Of a stretch of 64,000 nucleotides of DNA, positions 47,575 to 58,131 are shown piece after piece. The notes under the pieces are model-generated. The model did not search any database and was not told where the DNA came from. It saw only the letters and a list, made by a program, of their open reading frames with translations. Source of the stretch: Polytrichum commune. Taxonomy: Eukaryota; Streptophyta; Polytrichopsida; Polytrichales; Polytrichaceae. The translations under genes were made by a program, and so were the position numbers. The stretch's first letter is position 1. Every line of letters begins with the position of its first letter. The stretch spans positions 57,004,758 to 57,068,757 of the forward strand of contig OX485805.1 of assembly GCA_950295325.1 (NCBI GenBank), given 5' to 3'.

Positions 47575-47905
47575 CATGCAAATTTCATTTTCACATTTCA
47601 ATGACAAAGTTATTAATTGTTTTTCATCCATAGCATGCAACTCAATGATTGTATCAAACAACAAAGATAAAGGCACAATAATTAAGCCACAATATAGAGA
47701 GCAAAACCAAAAGAAGCCCATGAGAGCTTCACGAGCCTCTAGTTGTAAAAACCTACCACCCAAATGCAAAACCTACCAATAAGAACATGGTAGTCATTTG
47801 GGACTACAACTATATGAAAAAAATGGATGAAAATGTGAAGTGGATGAAACCAAACACGTCTATTATCAATTTTTTCTCTAAACCTTAAGGTCCCCTTTTG
47901 TCTCA
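47575..47905 (+). repeat. Dispersed repeat R3, copy 2
   Basis: Partner of 6925-7262 in the same orientation, 40 kb away. Confidence 0.75.
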
Positions 47906-47950
47906 TCACATGTAATACACACACACAATGCATAACAAAATATTTGGGAA

Positions 47951-47961
47951 GGGGGGGGGGG
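47951..47961. repeat. Poly-G tract G11
   Basis: Uninterrupted G11 about 45 bp after R3 copy 2. Confidence 0.95.
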
Positions 47962-48429
47962 ACTAAAGGATTATGTTGTCCAAACCCTAATCATGCAAAC
48001 TCTGGGAAATGAGTGTGGTTAATATACCATTATGGTTGTGTAGTTCTCACAAATTACACAATGTACATGCAACACGATCTTGTTTGCAATTAGAGATCTA
48101 CTTGGACCATATCTAAGGCTAGTTATTGCCATCTTTATCATGGGATCCGCTAATAGAACTACATGTATATAATTCCATCATGTCCAAACTTTATGCGTAA
48201 GTCTCTATTGACTTACCACCCAATCATTTGGTTAAGAGCCAATTATGTATGGCTTTGATACTCACACTTTGAGGGTCCATATTGAAGTAATTCAATTGCA
48301 TTAACCCATGAAACTGGGCCATTTCTTGGACCCATGTGTGTATGTTAAATGGCCCTTAGTGTGAAAAGAGTTGCAATCAAGCATATGAAGTCATAACATT
48401 TGAATATGATCCCTAATTCATTGTAAACA
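47962..48429. other. Intergenic DNA
   Basis: Nothing recognised. Confidence 0.4.
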
Positions 48430-48432
48430 TTT

Positions 48433-48718
48433 CACTAGTAGACAACTTTGCCCAACAAACCGCAGCCAAAATCGGTTGTAGTTTTTTATTCTGTTTTGCG
48501 ATTGAAATTTAAGATTGTCGGAGTGTGTAATATACGGTTGGAAATTTATTTTCAAGACATTTCCAACGGTATATTACACACCCCTAAATTCCTATAATTT
48601 CAGTTACTAAACCAAAATAAACAAATTTGCACTCGTTTAGCAACTGTAGATCAAGCTGGTCAAAAGAACCACAACCGCTTTCGGCTGTAGTTATTTTTGG
48701 CATAGTTTTCTAATAGTG
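48433..48718. mobile_element. Non-autonomous CACTA element, 286 bp
   Basis: Begins CACTAGTAGACAACTTTG and ends so that the reverse complement reads CACTATTAGAAAACTATG; the inverted repeat continues imperfectly for about 55 bp, with CGGTTGTAGTT / CGGTTGTGGTT inside. TTT flanks both ends (48430-48432, 48719-48721), the 3-bp duplication of the CACTA superfamily. In the centre is a second 23-bp inverted repeat with one mismatch (48523-48545 against 48559-48581). No coding capacity. A TNP2-type transposase such as the relative at 43180-45905 would be needed to move it, but the two are not shown to belong together. Confidence 0.9.
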
Positions 48719-48721
48719 TTT

Positions 48722-51397
48722 GGATGATCAAACGTGATAAAGCTTCAAAAGAGTACCCCTAATTTTGGCGTTGAGGTGAACTTAGTCTACCCATTAATAA
48801 GTAGGCATTATATTACCTTTGCGCACCCCTAGTGAACAAACATTACACGTTAGTGCATTACTAAGGTCCCTTTTTCATTTTCTAACATGGTTGAGGCGAG
48901 TTCATTATTGTTGTTGGAACCTCCCACACCTTTGCACATTGGAAAAAAGGATTTGGCTCAAAAAGGTCAATATGATGTTGTTAAGAGTGTTTAACCTCTC
49001 TATATAGGTATAAAAACCATGGACAATTAACATGTTGAGGCCCACTTTACACTAGAGGTTGAGGGCCTTTGACCTATGATGTAGAAATTAAGTGATTGGT
49101 CAAGAAACCCAATATCACTTTACACTAGACCGTGAGGGTGCAAAGTATGCAAATTATCCGAATGGTACATGGCGTCTTGCATGGCACCAAGTGGATAATG
49201 TTGCATGGTCTATCAGATAATGCATTAAGCCCATCCACAAGAGGTGGATCTACTACAAAACATAGGGTTGTGACAAACACATCAAATTATTGGGTTTTTT
49301 CAATTACTAACATAATAACACATATGACACGCGGAATTCACAAATGACGCGTCGTTTTTGCATGGAAATTACATGCACCCTCGAAAGTTCAAACACCGTA
49401 CGTGACGAACACACACACATCCACCTAAAGATTTATTTTGTTATAGTTATTCAAAACTCTTATGAAGATAATTGATCACAAGCTGCCACCACATAAACCT
49501 TAACTCTATTTACCTAAAACACATGAATCTCATCCATGTCGGCATTACATGACCCTATCGAAAAGCCTTTAAATGGACCCAATCGATCATGGATGCCTCG
49601 ATCTTAGGTACCCAAAGCGCAACCGAAATATCTCTCTCGGTGATTAATTCAAGCCCCAACGAGAAACCCACCAAGAGCCGGAGCCCATTCGAATGTGTTC
49701 AAACAAATGGATCGCTCGAATTCGGATATTTCAGTACTTTACGTATTGAAAGCCCTCATTTCAATGACACAAAAGGCGCAACTAACCAATGCGTGGGAGT
49801 CTACACCCAACAAACAAAAGCAAAGTAGAATGAAACTATGATGTAGCCAAACGGTAAAGGTGGATGATGTCATGGAGTGACATTGGTTGAGCAACTAATT
49901 TATTTTGTGGAGCATAGGGGAAATGGTGTTTAATACTTGAATAACCGATAGTTAAGTAAAACATAACTAGTTTTGAGTCGTAAATCATAACATTTGGATT
50001 ATGTTGGAGGTATAAAAAGGGAATTAGCCCCAGATTTGGTACCTAAACCAATCATCATATTGGTCTTTAAGCCATTTTATTGTTAGAACGGCTTGGTTTC
50101 ATAATCGTATGTGAGGCTTTTGCCTCCTACTGTTCCTCTCACGATTTTTCTATCTTCCCACTTGTTTTCAACATGGCAATGCTTGTCCAGAAGTTGATGG
50201 TTGTGTTTTACAAACACACAGGGATTTCACTATTACGTGATCCACTTTTATTTCCTTGTGGTTTTCTAGCCCTCCGATAGGGTTGTATGATAGGAGGCTA
50301 TGACAAAGTATACAGAGTTGATTATGATAGTATGGTAGTATATTTTGATTATGTTTTCTTTACTTGAAACAAATATTCGATTTCTTCATTGTATTTTAAG
50401 AGCAATAACAATCAAGTAATAATTGAGAATTCGCATATCTCTTATGTAATGTATGTATATTAGAAGTGTATATGTTCACCTATCCATAGAATGAAAGCAA
50501 CCAAAAAGTATAAATTTGGAGAATATATACATATTTACTTAAACACAAGTTGAATTGTATTGGATATATATATGAACATATTCCAATACAAGGAGATGAA
50601 ACACTTTACAAACATTGTGTTGAAATGTTACATTTTATATTTTGATTGTGGTATTAGATATCCATCTTGAGAAAAAAGCCACATGTTTTTACCAATCTTG
50701 AGGAACATGCGACTGCATTTTTTTTAAAGTCGGATATGGAGCATTTTGCTTCTACATTTACTTAATGTGTGTCAATATGAAAGAGAATTGACAAACATTT
50801 TAGGCATCCAAATTCGAGGTTTGGAACATCATGCGGGGGATAATTGTGTGGACGATTTAAGATTCTTAGTAGAATGTTATTGTAGCATTCTTAGGTGCAA
50901 CAAACTCTCTTCAAACCGACCAAGAACATACACAACATTATGGAATCCTTAGAACGAGCTCACGTACATCACGAGGCTTCAAATTCATAAACTTCACTTC
51001 CCCATGTGAATTTCCACATGGCCATAGGCCCTCGGGCTAGGAAACTCTTAGCCTCTTAGACTAGAGTTCTAGTCTCTAACAACATCATAGATAAATTTTA
51101 CAAAAATAGTGCCCGCTTGGAGCCACACCCCGTTTTATTATGTATGACGATCATATACGAGATTGTATTATCATGCATTATCATCATGTACAAAATTGTT
51201 AGGTTTGTAAATATCATTTTATGCTATCGCTAGTACAAAATATTCATTTCCTTTCGTACTTTTACTTTTTTGACGATTCAAAAACGAAATATGCGCGTTG
51301 TTTTTTTCTTCGGCGGAAATGAGGATGGCTAGTGCACCATCTTCATGTAAGGTACAACCGTGATCAACATTAGGCTAACATGCTCACATTCATGCCA
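48722..51397. other. Intergenic DNA, no gene recognised
   Basis: CACTTTACACTAGA occurs twice, near 49042 and 49114. A 79-codon Ser/Thr-rich frame at 49589-49828 (plus) has protein-like composition but no known domain and is probably chance. Confidence 0.4.
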
Positions 51398-51407
51398 GTA
51401 CCTAGAT
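51398..51407. repeat. Target-site duplication GTACCTAGAT (left)
   Basis: Ten bases identical to 52019-52028. Confidence 0.88.
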
Positions 51408-52018
51408 CAAGAATGCTATCTTGTGAGCGGTGAGCAGTGAGCAGTGAGCCGTGAGCAGAAATTTTTTATTTTTATTCTTCAAATTTTGCAATGAAATGTA
51501 TGATATAGACCCTATGACCGTGGAGAATTTATGGTTTCATTCTATAAAATATGCATATTATTTAACAAAAATTAATCAAGGTCCTATTCCCGTGGAGGGA
51601 TTTTTGCAGTTCACACAAATTAATTTTTTTGGAAAGACCTTGTAAGCAAAAAAAAATTTATTATATGTTTTCATTTTTTTGAGTTTTCGTGGATAAATAC
51701 TTAAAATTTTAATTTACATTCTTATCCCTTATTTTATGTTCCCTATTATTTTGGAAGTTTTTTTTCTAATTTTTTTTTTGTTTTCTTCCGTTTCTTTTTA
51801 TGGATGGTTTTTTCAAAAGTTTATAATTTCTTCCACTCCACGGTTATAGGCACCATCCACAGTTAAACGTACCATCTACTTTTAGTCGTATTTGTAAAGA
51901 AACTATACGAATAGTCCTACTCGGTGTAAGAATTAAGTCAAATATTTTGATTTTTTTTTTAAAAATCAAATTTTCTGCTCGCCGCTCACTGCTCACCGCT
52001 CACAAGATAGCGTCGCTG
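51408..52018. mobile_element. Mutator-like non-autonomous element, 611 bp
   Basis: Long terminal inverted repeats (about 50 bp): GCTATCTTGTGAGCGGTGAG is identical at both ends, reached after 7 bp of imperfectly matched end sequence (CAAGAAT against CAGCGAC). The repeats contain a GTGAGCR heptamer array; the left arm has one more heptamer than the right. A perfect 10-bp duplication (GTACCTAGAT) flanks it, in the 9-11 bp range of Mutator-like elements. The interior is T-rich and non-coding. Confidence 0.87.
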
Positions 52019-52028
52019 GTACCTAGAT

Positions 52029-53191
52029 ACATGCGTTACTTTTTATCTTATTTTATAAGATACAATCCACCATCTTTTTGTCTTTCTTTCTTTTTCCTTT
52101 CCTTTCGGAATAATGTTCAATCGACTTCGTACCCTAGCCGCATTCTTGTTTTCGTATACCGTAGCCGATTCTAAGTAATCAAGAATCTCGTTCCTTATAG
52201 TCACGCCGCGTACGGACGGTCGATTGTGCAATCCAAGAACTACGTGCGATCGAAACATCCGGTAAACGTGTTGTTTATTGGTTCAATAGGGTGGTGAGAA
52301 AGAGCATATACCCGAGCACATGCGTGGCCTTGGTAACTCCAACAAATGCCACACATGGGACGGCCTTCCCGCTACGACTTCCTTAAGTATGTTGCGGCCA
52401 CCAATCAAGCGGGTTAGTTAACTTATTGCGTTTGGCCTCCCACCGCCGTGCTTCAATTGGACTCGCCACTTCATCCCGTCCCACGAGAGGACCAAATTTG
52501 GGCAACTCCAAATGGGTGGCAAGAATAACCTCCGGGACACTTTCGGAGCTAGTCCGGTGGGGCCCCCGTGGGCCCCGCGGGTGTGAAACCCTAGGCTCGA
52601 CAACCGCACGACACCTTGGCATTGGAGGATGACATCAAATATGGTAAAACGGGGCATGGCACGTGAGGCCCTTTACTAGTCATATGTCCTATGGTGGTGG
52701 TGCTCTTCGTTGGTCACGGTGTTGTCGGCATGTTCCCACCGTTCACGTTTATGTAGGCTCTCAACAATCACAAGTGACCAATGTTGGTCGGTTATTAGGG
52801 TTGTATACGAATCACGGTGGTAGATTGTGGCATTGTCATAGTACACTAAACATTGTGTTTAGTGTCATAAGGTATTTGATGTCATTGCCGTAACTTATCT
52901 AATGACACCTCTTATGGTTCGACACGTGTTTATTTCCTAGACGTAGTTATGAGCATGACGACCTTTGGGAGAAGCATGGGTATGGGTTCTATCTAAAATG
53001 TATGCAAACCTATGAATTTCACATCCACTAATTATGAACTTGACATGTCAATTTATGGCAAGCCCCACACATGTTGGTGGATGTGGGCAATGATTGCCTC
53101 CCATCAACGTGGGTCGCTTTATTGGAACATTTTAGCAATGTCAATGACTGAATGTAGCGAACATGTTTTATATATAGTCATTCGTTGGCCC
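52029..53191. other. Intergenic DNA with GC-rich patch and palindrome
   Basis: 52380-52640 is much GC-richer than its surroundings (GGGGCCCCCGTGGGCCCCGC); frames exist on both strands but none is convincing. A 22-bp near-perfect palindrome, ACACTAAACATTGTGTTTAG followed by TGT, is at 52844-52866 and uses the same words as the MITE A ends. Confidence 0.45.
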
Positions 53192-53194
53192 TAA
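53192..53194. repeat. Target-site duplication TAA (left)
   Basis: Matches TAA at 53584-53586. Confidence 0.8.
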
Positions 53195-53583
53195 GGGCAA
53201 GCCCAGTGACCCTGCACTTGCACCTGCATTTGCATTTTCTCATCCACGATGCATATGCAAATGTAAGATACTGGCCCAGTCACCCTACTATTTGCTAAAA
53301 TTGGATATAAAATAATACAGGAAGTGCAGAACTCCCTGCATTTCGTCGAGATATGCAAGGAGCCTGCTATCAGCTAAGGACAAATAACTTCATGGCGGCT
53401 TTTAAGTAAAGACAACTCAATATGGTAGGGCCGCCTAAAACTACAAATCATTTTAGAGGAAATCCATGAGGTAGTAAGGTAGAATGAGTGGCAGTTTTGC
53501 CTGGGTCTGCATCTGCATTTTGGGTGGAGGCCACTTTTCATTCCCGGATGCAGATGCAGATCCATGAACGACTGGGCTTGCTC
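53195..53583. mobile_element. PIF/Harbinger-type MITE, 389 bp
   Basis: The termini GGGCAAGCCCAGT and GAGCAAGCCCAGT (reverse complement of the right end) match at 12 of 13 bases, with TAA on both sides. Subterminal TGCATNTGCAT-type repeats occur at both ends. The interior is homologous to 40669-41111. No transposase. Confidence 0.88.
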
Positions 53584-53805
53584 TAACCCCACAACCAGGC
53601 GAACTGGACAAGAAAAACGACAATGTTTTCTTAAATGTGTTTTTTTTCAAAATAATAATAATAATTACAAGATGCAAGCTTTCGAAAGTACACTACATAT
53701 TGTATTTAATGTCACCGCTTGTGTAGTGTCACTGACACTAAATGTAAACCTTACAATATTTGCCATTTCTTGTTTAAAAAAAAAGTGGGCACTCTATATT
53801 TACAA

Positions 53806-54110
53806 ATGTTGCAATTATTATCACCAACTAATTATTTTTTCATCCAAATCTCAATCATTCATGACAATATTACATTACATATATGTTAAGGTGCAGATTA
53901 TACCAAGCTTTGTTTCAATATACGGCATCCAGATGAACCGAAAGTAAGTTGGGATGACATCATTTGTAAAGTCAGTCATAGAAAGTGTCACTCAAAAAGT
54001 TACCGCAATGACTTATATTCTACATTTTAACAATCATGTAATGAAAAATTGTCGTGGATGATTGAAATTTGGGAGAAAAGGCACTTAGTAAGTGATGGTA
54101 ATTGTAACAT
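53806..54110. repeat. Long foldback element, about 305 bp
   Basis: Arms of about 75 nt: the left begins ATGTTGCAATTATTATCACC and the reverse complement of the right begins ATGTTACAATTACCATCACT; both continue through CAAATYTCAATCATYCAYGA to TTACAT. One arm has partial copies near 24090-24165 and 40010-40085. Confidence 0.8.
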
Positions 54111-54161
54111 TGTTAAGTACATTGGGTAATTACGCTTGTTGAATGGTAGGGTCTAACCCCG

Positions 54162-54435
54162 ATTAGTTTGGAGTTATGCAGTGCGATAACTACTTAATGC
54201 AAATGTTATACTTTACCAAGCGAGTCATTGATGTTACATAATGTTCGAACACTCTATCGAACTTTCGATAATAAAATTTGAAGTCAAGAGTGTAATGATG
54301 TCTTACTCGGGAGTTGAATTTACTAGCGAAAGTTCAATAGGTTGTTTATACAGTATAGAACAAAAAGAACTTTCTTAGTAAAACATTACATTCTCATTAA
54401 GTAGTTATAGCACTACGTAACTCCAAATCCTAACA
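54162..54435. repeat. Long foldback element, about 274 bp
   Basis: Arms share TTTGGAGTTAYGYAGTGC and ATAACTACTTAATG, and the pairing continues inward through the words CGAACTTTCGATAA / TGAACTTTCGCTAG, so most of the element folds back. Interior similarity with the MITE A copy at 3235-3428. Confidence 0.78.
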
Positions 54436-55428
54436 CACAAAAATTGGGATACTAAGTGTAGGTTTTTAAGATAATAACAAGCCAGTGGTTATAATCACAC
54501 CCACACGTACTGATGCCAATGAAACGAGTTTGATAGTTCATAGGCCACACCCACCAATAAGTATGGGTGGGATATTAGATCGCTTCTTTAAATGATTTAT
54601 AACTTATACATATCCATTTGTAGTGTATAGTTTAAAACAAGGATTGATTTGGCGATTTGAGATTGATCCACCACATCTACAAGACCTCTTTGCGTTTATA
54701 GTCAATTGCTATTATTGATGCGCTAAAAATGATTTTAATTTTTTGTATTGAAATTATGTATTCAAGTTTTCAACTTATATTCTACGGAGTTAATTGTATT
54801 CAAAATGAAATACAAACCAAAATGTACAAATTGACTTGTGGATATAGTAATACAATTAAGTTTGATACAATTCATAAACTCATGTCTAGTATATATACAA
54901 CAAAGCTGGTGGCTGGTGGTGGTGGTGGTGGTGGTCAAAATCTACAAAAGATGGACACATGTCCAACTAATTTTCCAAAGAAATCGAGTCACGTGTCAAA
55001 AATTATTCCCAAAAACAAACATATGACAAAAGAAAGTGGAAAACAAATGTGGACAGCAAGTGCAAAGGGTGGGCACAATGGGGAAAACTAAGGGGAGGTG
55101 GTGGGCACAGAGCTAAGGTGGCAACATGGCATGGGCAATAAGACAAAGTAGGATAAACGAAATACAATCTTTTCTTAAAGCGCTCCACGGGGGCATGGCG
55201 GCGTGTCATGCATATGGCATGTTTGCACAAGCATGGGCATATGGTTGCATGGTTGCGTGGGCGTACAAGGTTGGGTTCATCCAAGATAATAATACATATG
55301 CATGGTTGCAATGGGCTAGGATGACATGGGTCCAACCTAGGGGTCTACATGGAATAATTTATGGATCTTTAAAGTGCATAAAGGGTTTTTTAATGTAGAC
55401 TTAAAAATTTGCTAATAGATCTCAAAGG
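54436..55428. other. Intergenic DNA
   Basis: A small imperfect hairpin (CACACCCACAC ... GTATGGGTGGG) near 54495-54575 recalls the ends of the TIR element at 23485. (GGT)n lies at about 54914-54935. GCATGG-rich words repeat near 55195-55310. No gene. Confidence 0.45.
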
Positions 55429-55451
55429 GAAGAAGAAGAAGAAGAAGAAGA
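55429..55451. repeat. Microsatellite (GAA)n
   Basis: About seven GAA units at the start of repeat R6 copy 2. Confidence 0.95.
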
Positions 55452-55595
55452 CTCCGATGTTGCCACTCACGTGAATTATGGTGTTACTTCATCTTTAAAT
55501 CTAATTATGTCCATATACAATCTTGAAATTGGCACCACAAGAAACAAAGGGGTCCTCAAGACTATTGCCTCATTTCTAAGGTGAACACCTTGAAT
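55447..55595 (+). repeat. Dispersed repeat R6, copy 2
   Basis: Partner of 12815-12965. Confidence 0.6.
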
Positions 55596-56099
55596 GGTCA
55601 AGGACATGCCAACCTGCACCTATCTCCCCCAAGGTAAAAGCCCTTTAAATTCCCACATGGTTGGTTAAAAAATAAATTCACTGCCTTGTTGTATTAATGT
55701 GAATGGGAGCCCGTTCTTCTTTACCTTGATCGTGTTTTATCAAGAGTTGGCTAGAAATATTCAGTTCACCCATACATCTTCATTGTGATTTTGTGAACCA
55801 TAGGTGATATGGTGAACGAGATATCAAGTACCATGAAGGTCACACATTTGTGTACTATTCTAGCCTTATGTGACGTAACTTTGGACTTCCCATGGGATTT
55901 GGGCTAGGTCCTTGCATTCATGCATTGGTTTTGATATTAATACAACTGACATGTGTATAATAGGCTCAAAATTTTCAAAAGACTAAATCTTTATGGTCTG
56001 ATATATATCGTTCAAGTACCAACATGTGGCTCAATTGCACTATAGATAGCATGTGGTGATTCTTGTGGGGTTTGTTTATCCCTTCATCCAAGCTATGTG
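55596..56099. other. Intergenic DNA, nothing recognised
   Basis: No gene or repeat partner seen. Confidence 0.4.
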
Positions 56100-56820
56100 A
56101 GTGAGTTTGGGTAGCATGTTGTTGGGTTCGTTTTTGGGATTTTTTTTTTGTTTGTATTTGCTTAGGTGGGAAGTAATGGTGGCTAATTGGTTTTCCAATT
56201 TTTGTTTTTTGAGCATGAATAGGGTGAGGTATTTGATAGCTATCAAGTGGATTTGCTACATGAATACGTGTATGTGCACTAAAGGGGGGGGGGGGGGAGG
56301 GGCAAAGCCCCTAACATTGAAGGAAAGCCCCCCCAAGCTTTGTCCATGTTGCCAAAGCTTTGGATATTAATGACATTTTCAAAAAAATTATGGGGATGTC
56401 AACTCGACGAGTCCAAATCTCTCCATAACTAATCAAATTTGACCACCTATTGAAAATTGAAAATATAATATACATTGGATGTTTTCATATTCAGAGGTCA
56501 ACCCCCCCATGTCAAAATCTTGGCTTCGACCCTGGGTATGTAGCATTGTTTGATGACTTTGGTGATGTTGTTCATGTGTATGCCTCCTTGGATGCATGGT
56601 GTGAGGATAGTTAGTGTTACATACCAGTTGGTTTCTTCTAGTGTGTTCACCAAAGGTCAGTATTTTAGTTTTTTTTTCCCGTTGAGTGGTGGGGGTGGGG
56701 TCTGATCTTATCAGATTATGAATTCGATCAACTGTAGGCTCGAGTTTTGGATGGTGTAGTGTGTGATTTTCTCTGGGAGGTGGCAGTGATAAGAAAGATG
56801 TCAAGTTTGAGTATGGTAGG
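56100..56820 (+). repeat. Dispersed repeat R10, copy 2, with an inserted segment
   Basis: Colinear with 41690-42130, but about 250 bp (56284-56535) are extra. The extra segment starts with G14 and ends so that the minus strand opens CAGGGTCGAAGCCAAGATTT, a hAT-like end; CCCCCCC occurs near both of its ends. It is probably a small hAT-type insertion or fragment, though no clear 8-bp duplication is visible. Confidence 0.6.
56284..56297. repeat. Poly-G tract G14
   Basis: Longest mononucleotide G run in the window, at the junction of the segment inserted in R10. Confidence 0.95.
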
Positions 56821-56838
56821 GCAATGACATGGTTTTGT

Positions 56839-56850
56839 GGTGTAGAGGCA
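56839..56850. repeat. 12-bp target-site duplication (left)
   Basis: GGTGTAGAGGCA, identical to 56939-56950. Confidence 0.93.
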
Positions 56851-56938
56851 GATAGATAGATAGATAGAAACTCCGGTCCCAGTTTAAAGGGCCGGCGTGA
56901 ATGAAGTGTCCGTTCGTATTGTCAAATGACCCGATGTC
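56851..56938 (-). mobile_element. 5'-truncated SINE, 88 bp, with TATC tail
   Basis: Minus-strand element ending GGGACCGGAGTTTC followed by a (TATC)n tail. Its body (ATCGGGTCATT, ACGGACACTTCATTCACGCC) matches the 3' part of the longer SINE at 62232-62616. A perfect 12-bp duplication on both sides is the mark of target-primed retroposition by a LINE machinery. Confidence 0.88.
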
Positions 56939-56950
56939 GGTGTAGAGGCA

Positions 56951-57511
56951 CAAGTAATGCCATGGTGGGATTGTGTTTTGTGAAGGGCTTTTGAGGCAAG
57001 TGCCAATGTTCATTAGGAATGTGTCTATTGTTGAGGAGTTGGGAATGAGAAGTTTGTGTATTTGCCATATTGTTTTGTTGTGTTTGGTTATTCGGATGTT
57101 ATTGATGGTGGTTTTTGTACACATCTAGAGTAGGTGGAGGCATGTGGTAGTTTCTTATAATGGGCAAAGGTTGCAAAGGGGGAGGGGAATTGGGTGGGCT
57201 TCCATGTATTATTATGTGTCTCCTTTGACTACCCATGTATTGATTGTCCTATGGTTTGAGGATTTGTGTGATTTGTACATTTGTGCATTGGGGTGTTGAC
57301 CATTAGTGGTTGAATAGGGGAGATTGAACTAGTAGGTTGTTAAGCCATGTTGCTACATATGGGTACTGGGGGAGTATTGTGGTCATGAGTTGGCGTGTGT
57401 ATTCCTTTCGTATGCAAGGTTTGAGGTGTCTAATGAGTTTAATATAATTATTTTTTAAGGACTTGAAAATTGATTGCAATGTCAAGTAAGTCTAAATTTG
57501 CACAACTACGA
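56951..57511. other. Intergenic DNA
   Basis: Probably continues the DNA into which the SINE jumped. No gene seen. Confidence 0.4.
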
Positions 57512-57574
57512 CATCCCATGATTATATTCTCGGGGCACACGTGAACAAACGCACATTGCTTAATAATGTTATGT
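57512..57574. repeat. Half copy of foldback element B
   Basis: CATCCCATGATTATATTCTC through CGCACATTGCTTAATAATGT matches the right arm of 17691-17837; the other arm is missing. Confidence 0.75.
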
Positions 57575-58131
57575 ACAAAGTAATGTAGCACATAATATAC
57601 TATTATATAAAGCCTTGTGGAGATTCCTCCAATCTTTATTGACATTGTTTAGCATCATCTTGGCAATTAGTGTACCTAGACACACGCTTCAGATGTAGGG
57701 TAGCTTATCACAGTCCGGGGAGTTTTATACAAAAATCGGTACATTTCCGATCTTTTATAAAGACATTTGGATTTTTTTTTTTCTTTCTCGGAAGCTACCT
57801 AAATCTAATTTTTATTCTCGGTTAAAAACCGATATTTAACTTTACCATTCGGTAATTTTCCGACTTTCTGAATTTCATTTCGGTATGTTTCCGAAGATTT
57901 GTATTGTATGTCGGATTGGTTTTTTTAAATATTGTAAAAAAAAATTGGTGTTATGCTTTTAAAGGGGTAAATTTGTGTTGATAGAAAATCCAAGTATCAT
58001 TGGAAGGATTTGAACCTTGTCAAGCCCCCACCAACTTGGGGTCAAGGATTTAGCCTTTAAAAATATATATAAATCCAAAAAGGGTTCATACATTATTTAG
58101 AGGCTAGTTGGTACAACAATACATGCAACTT

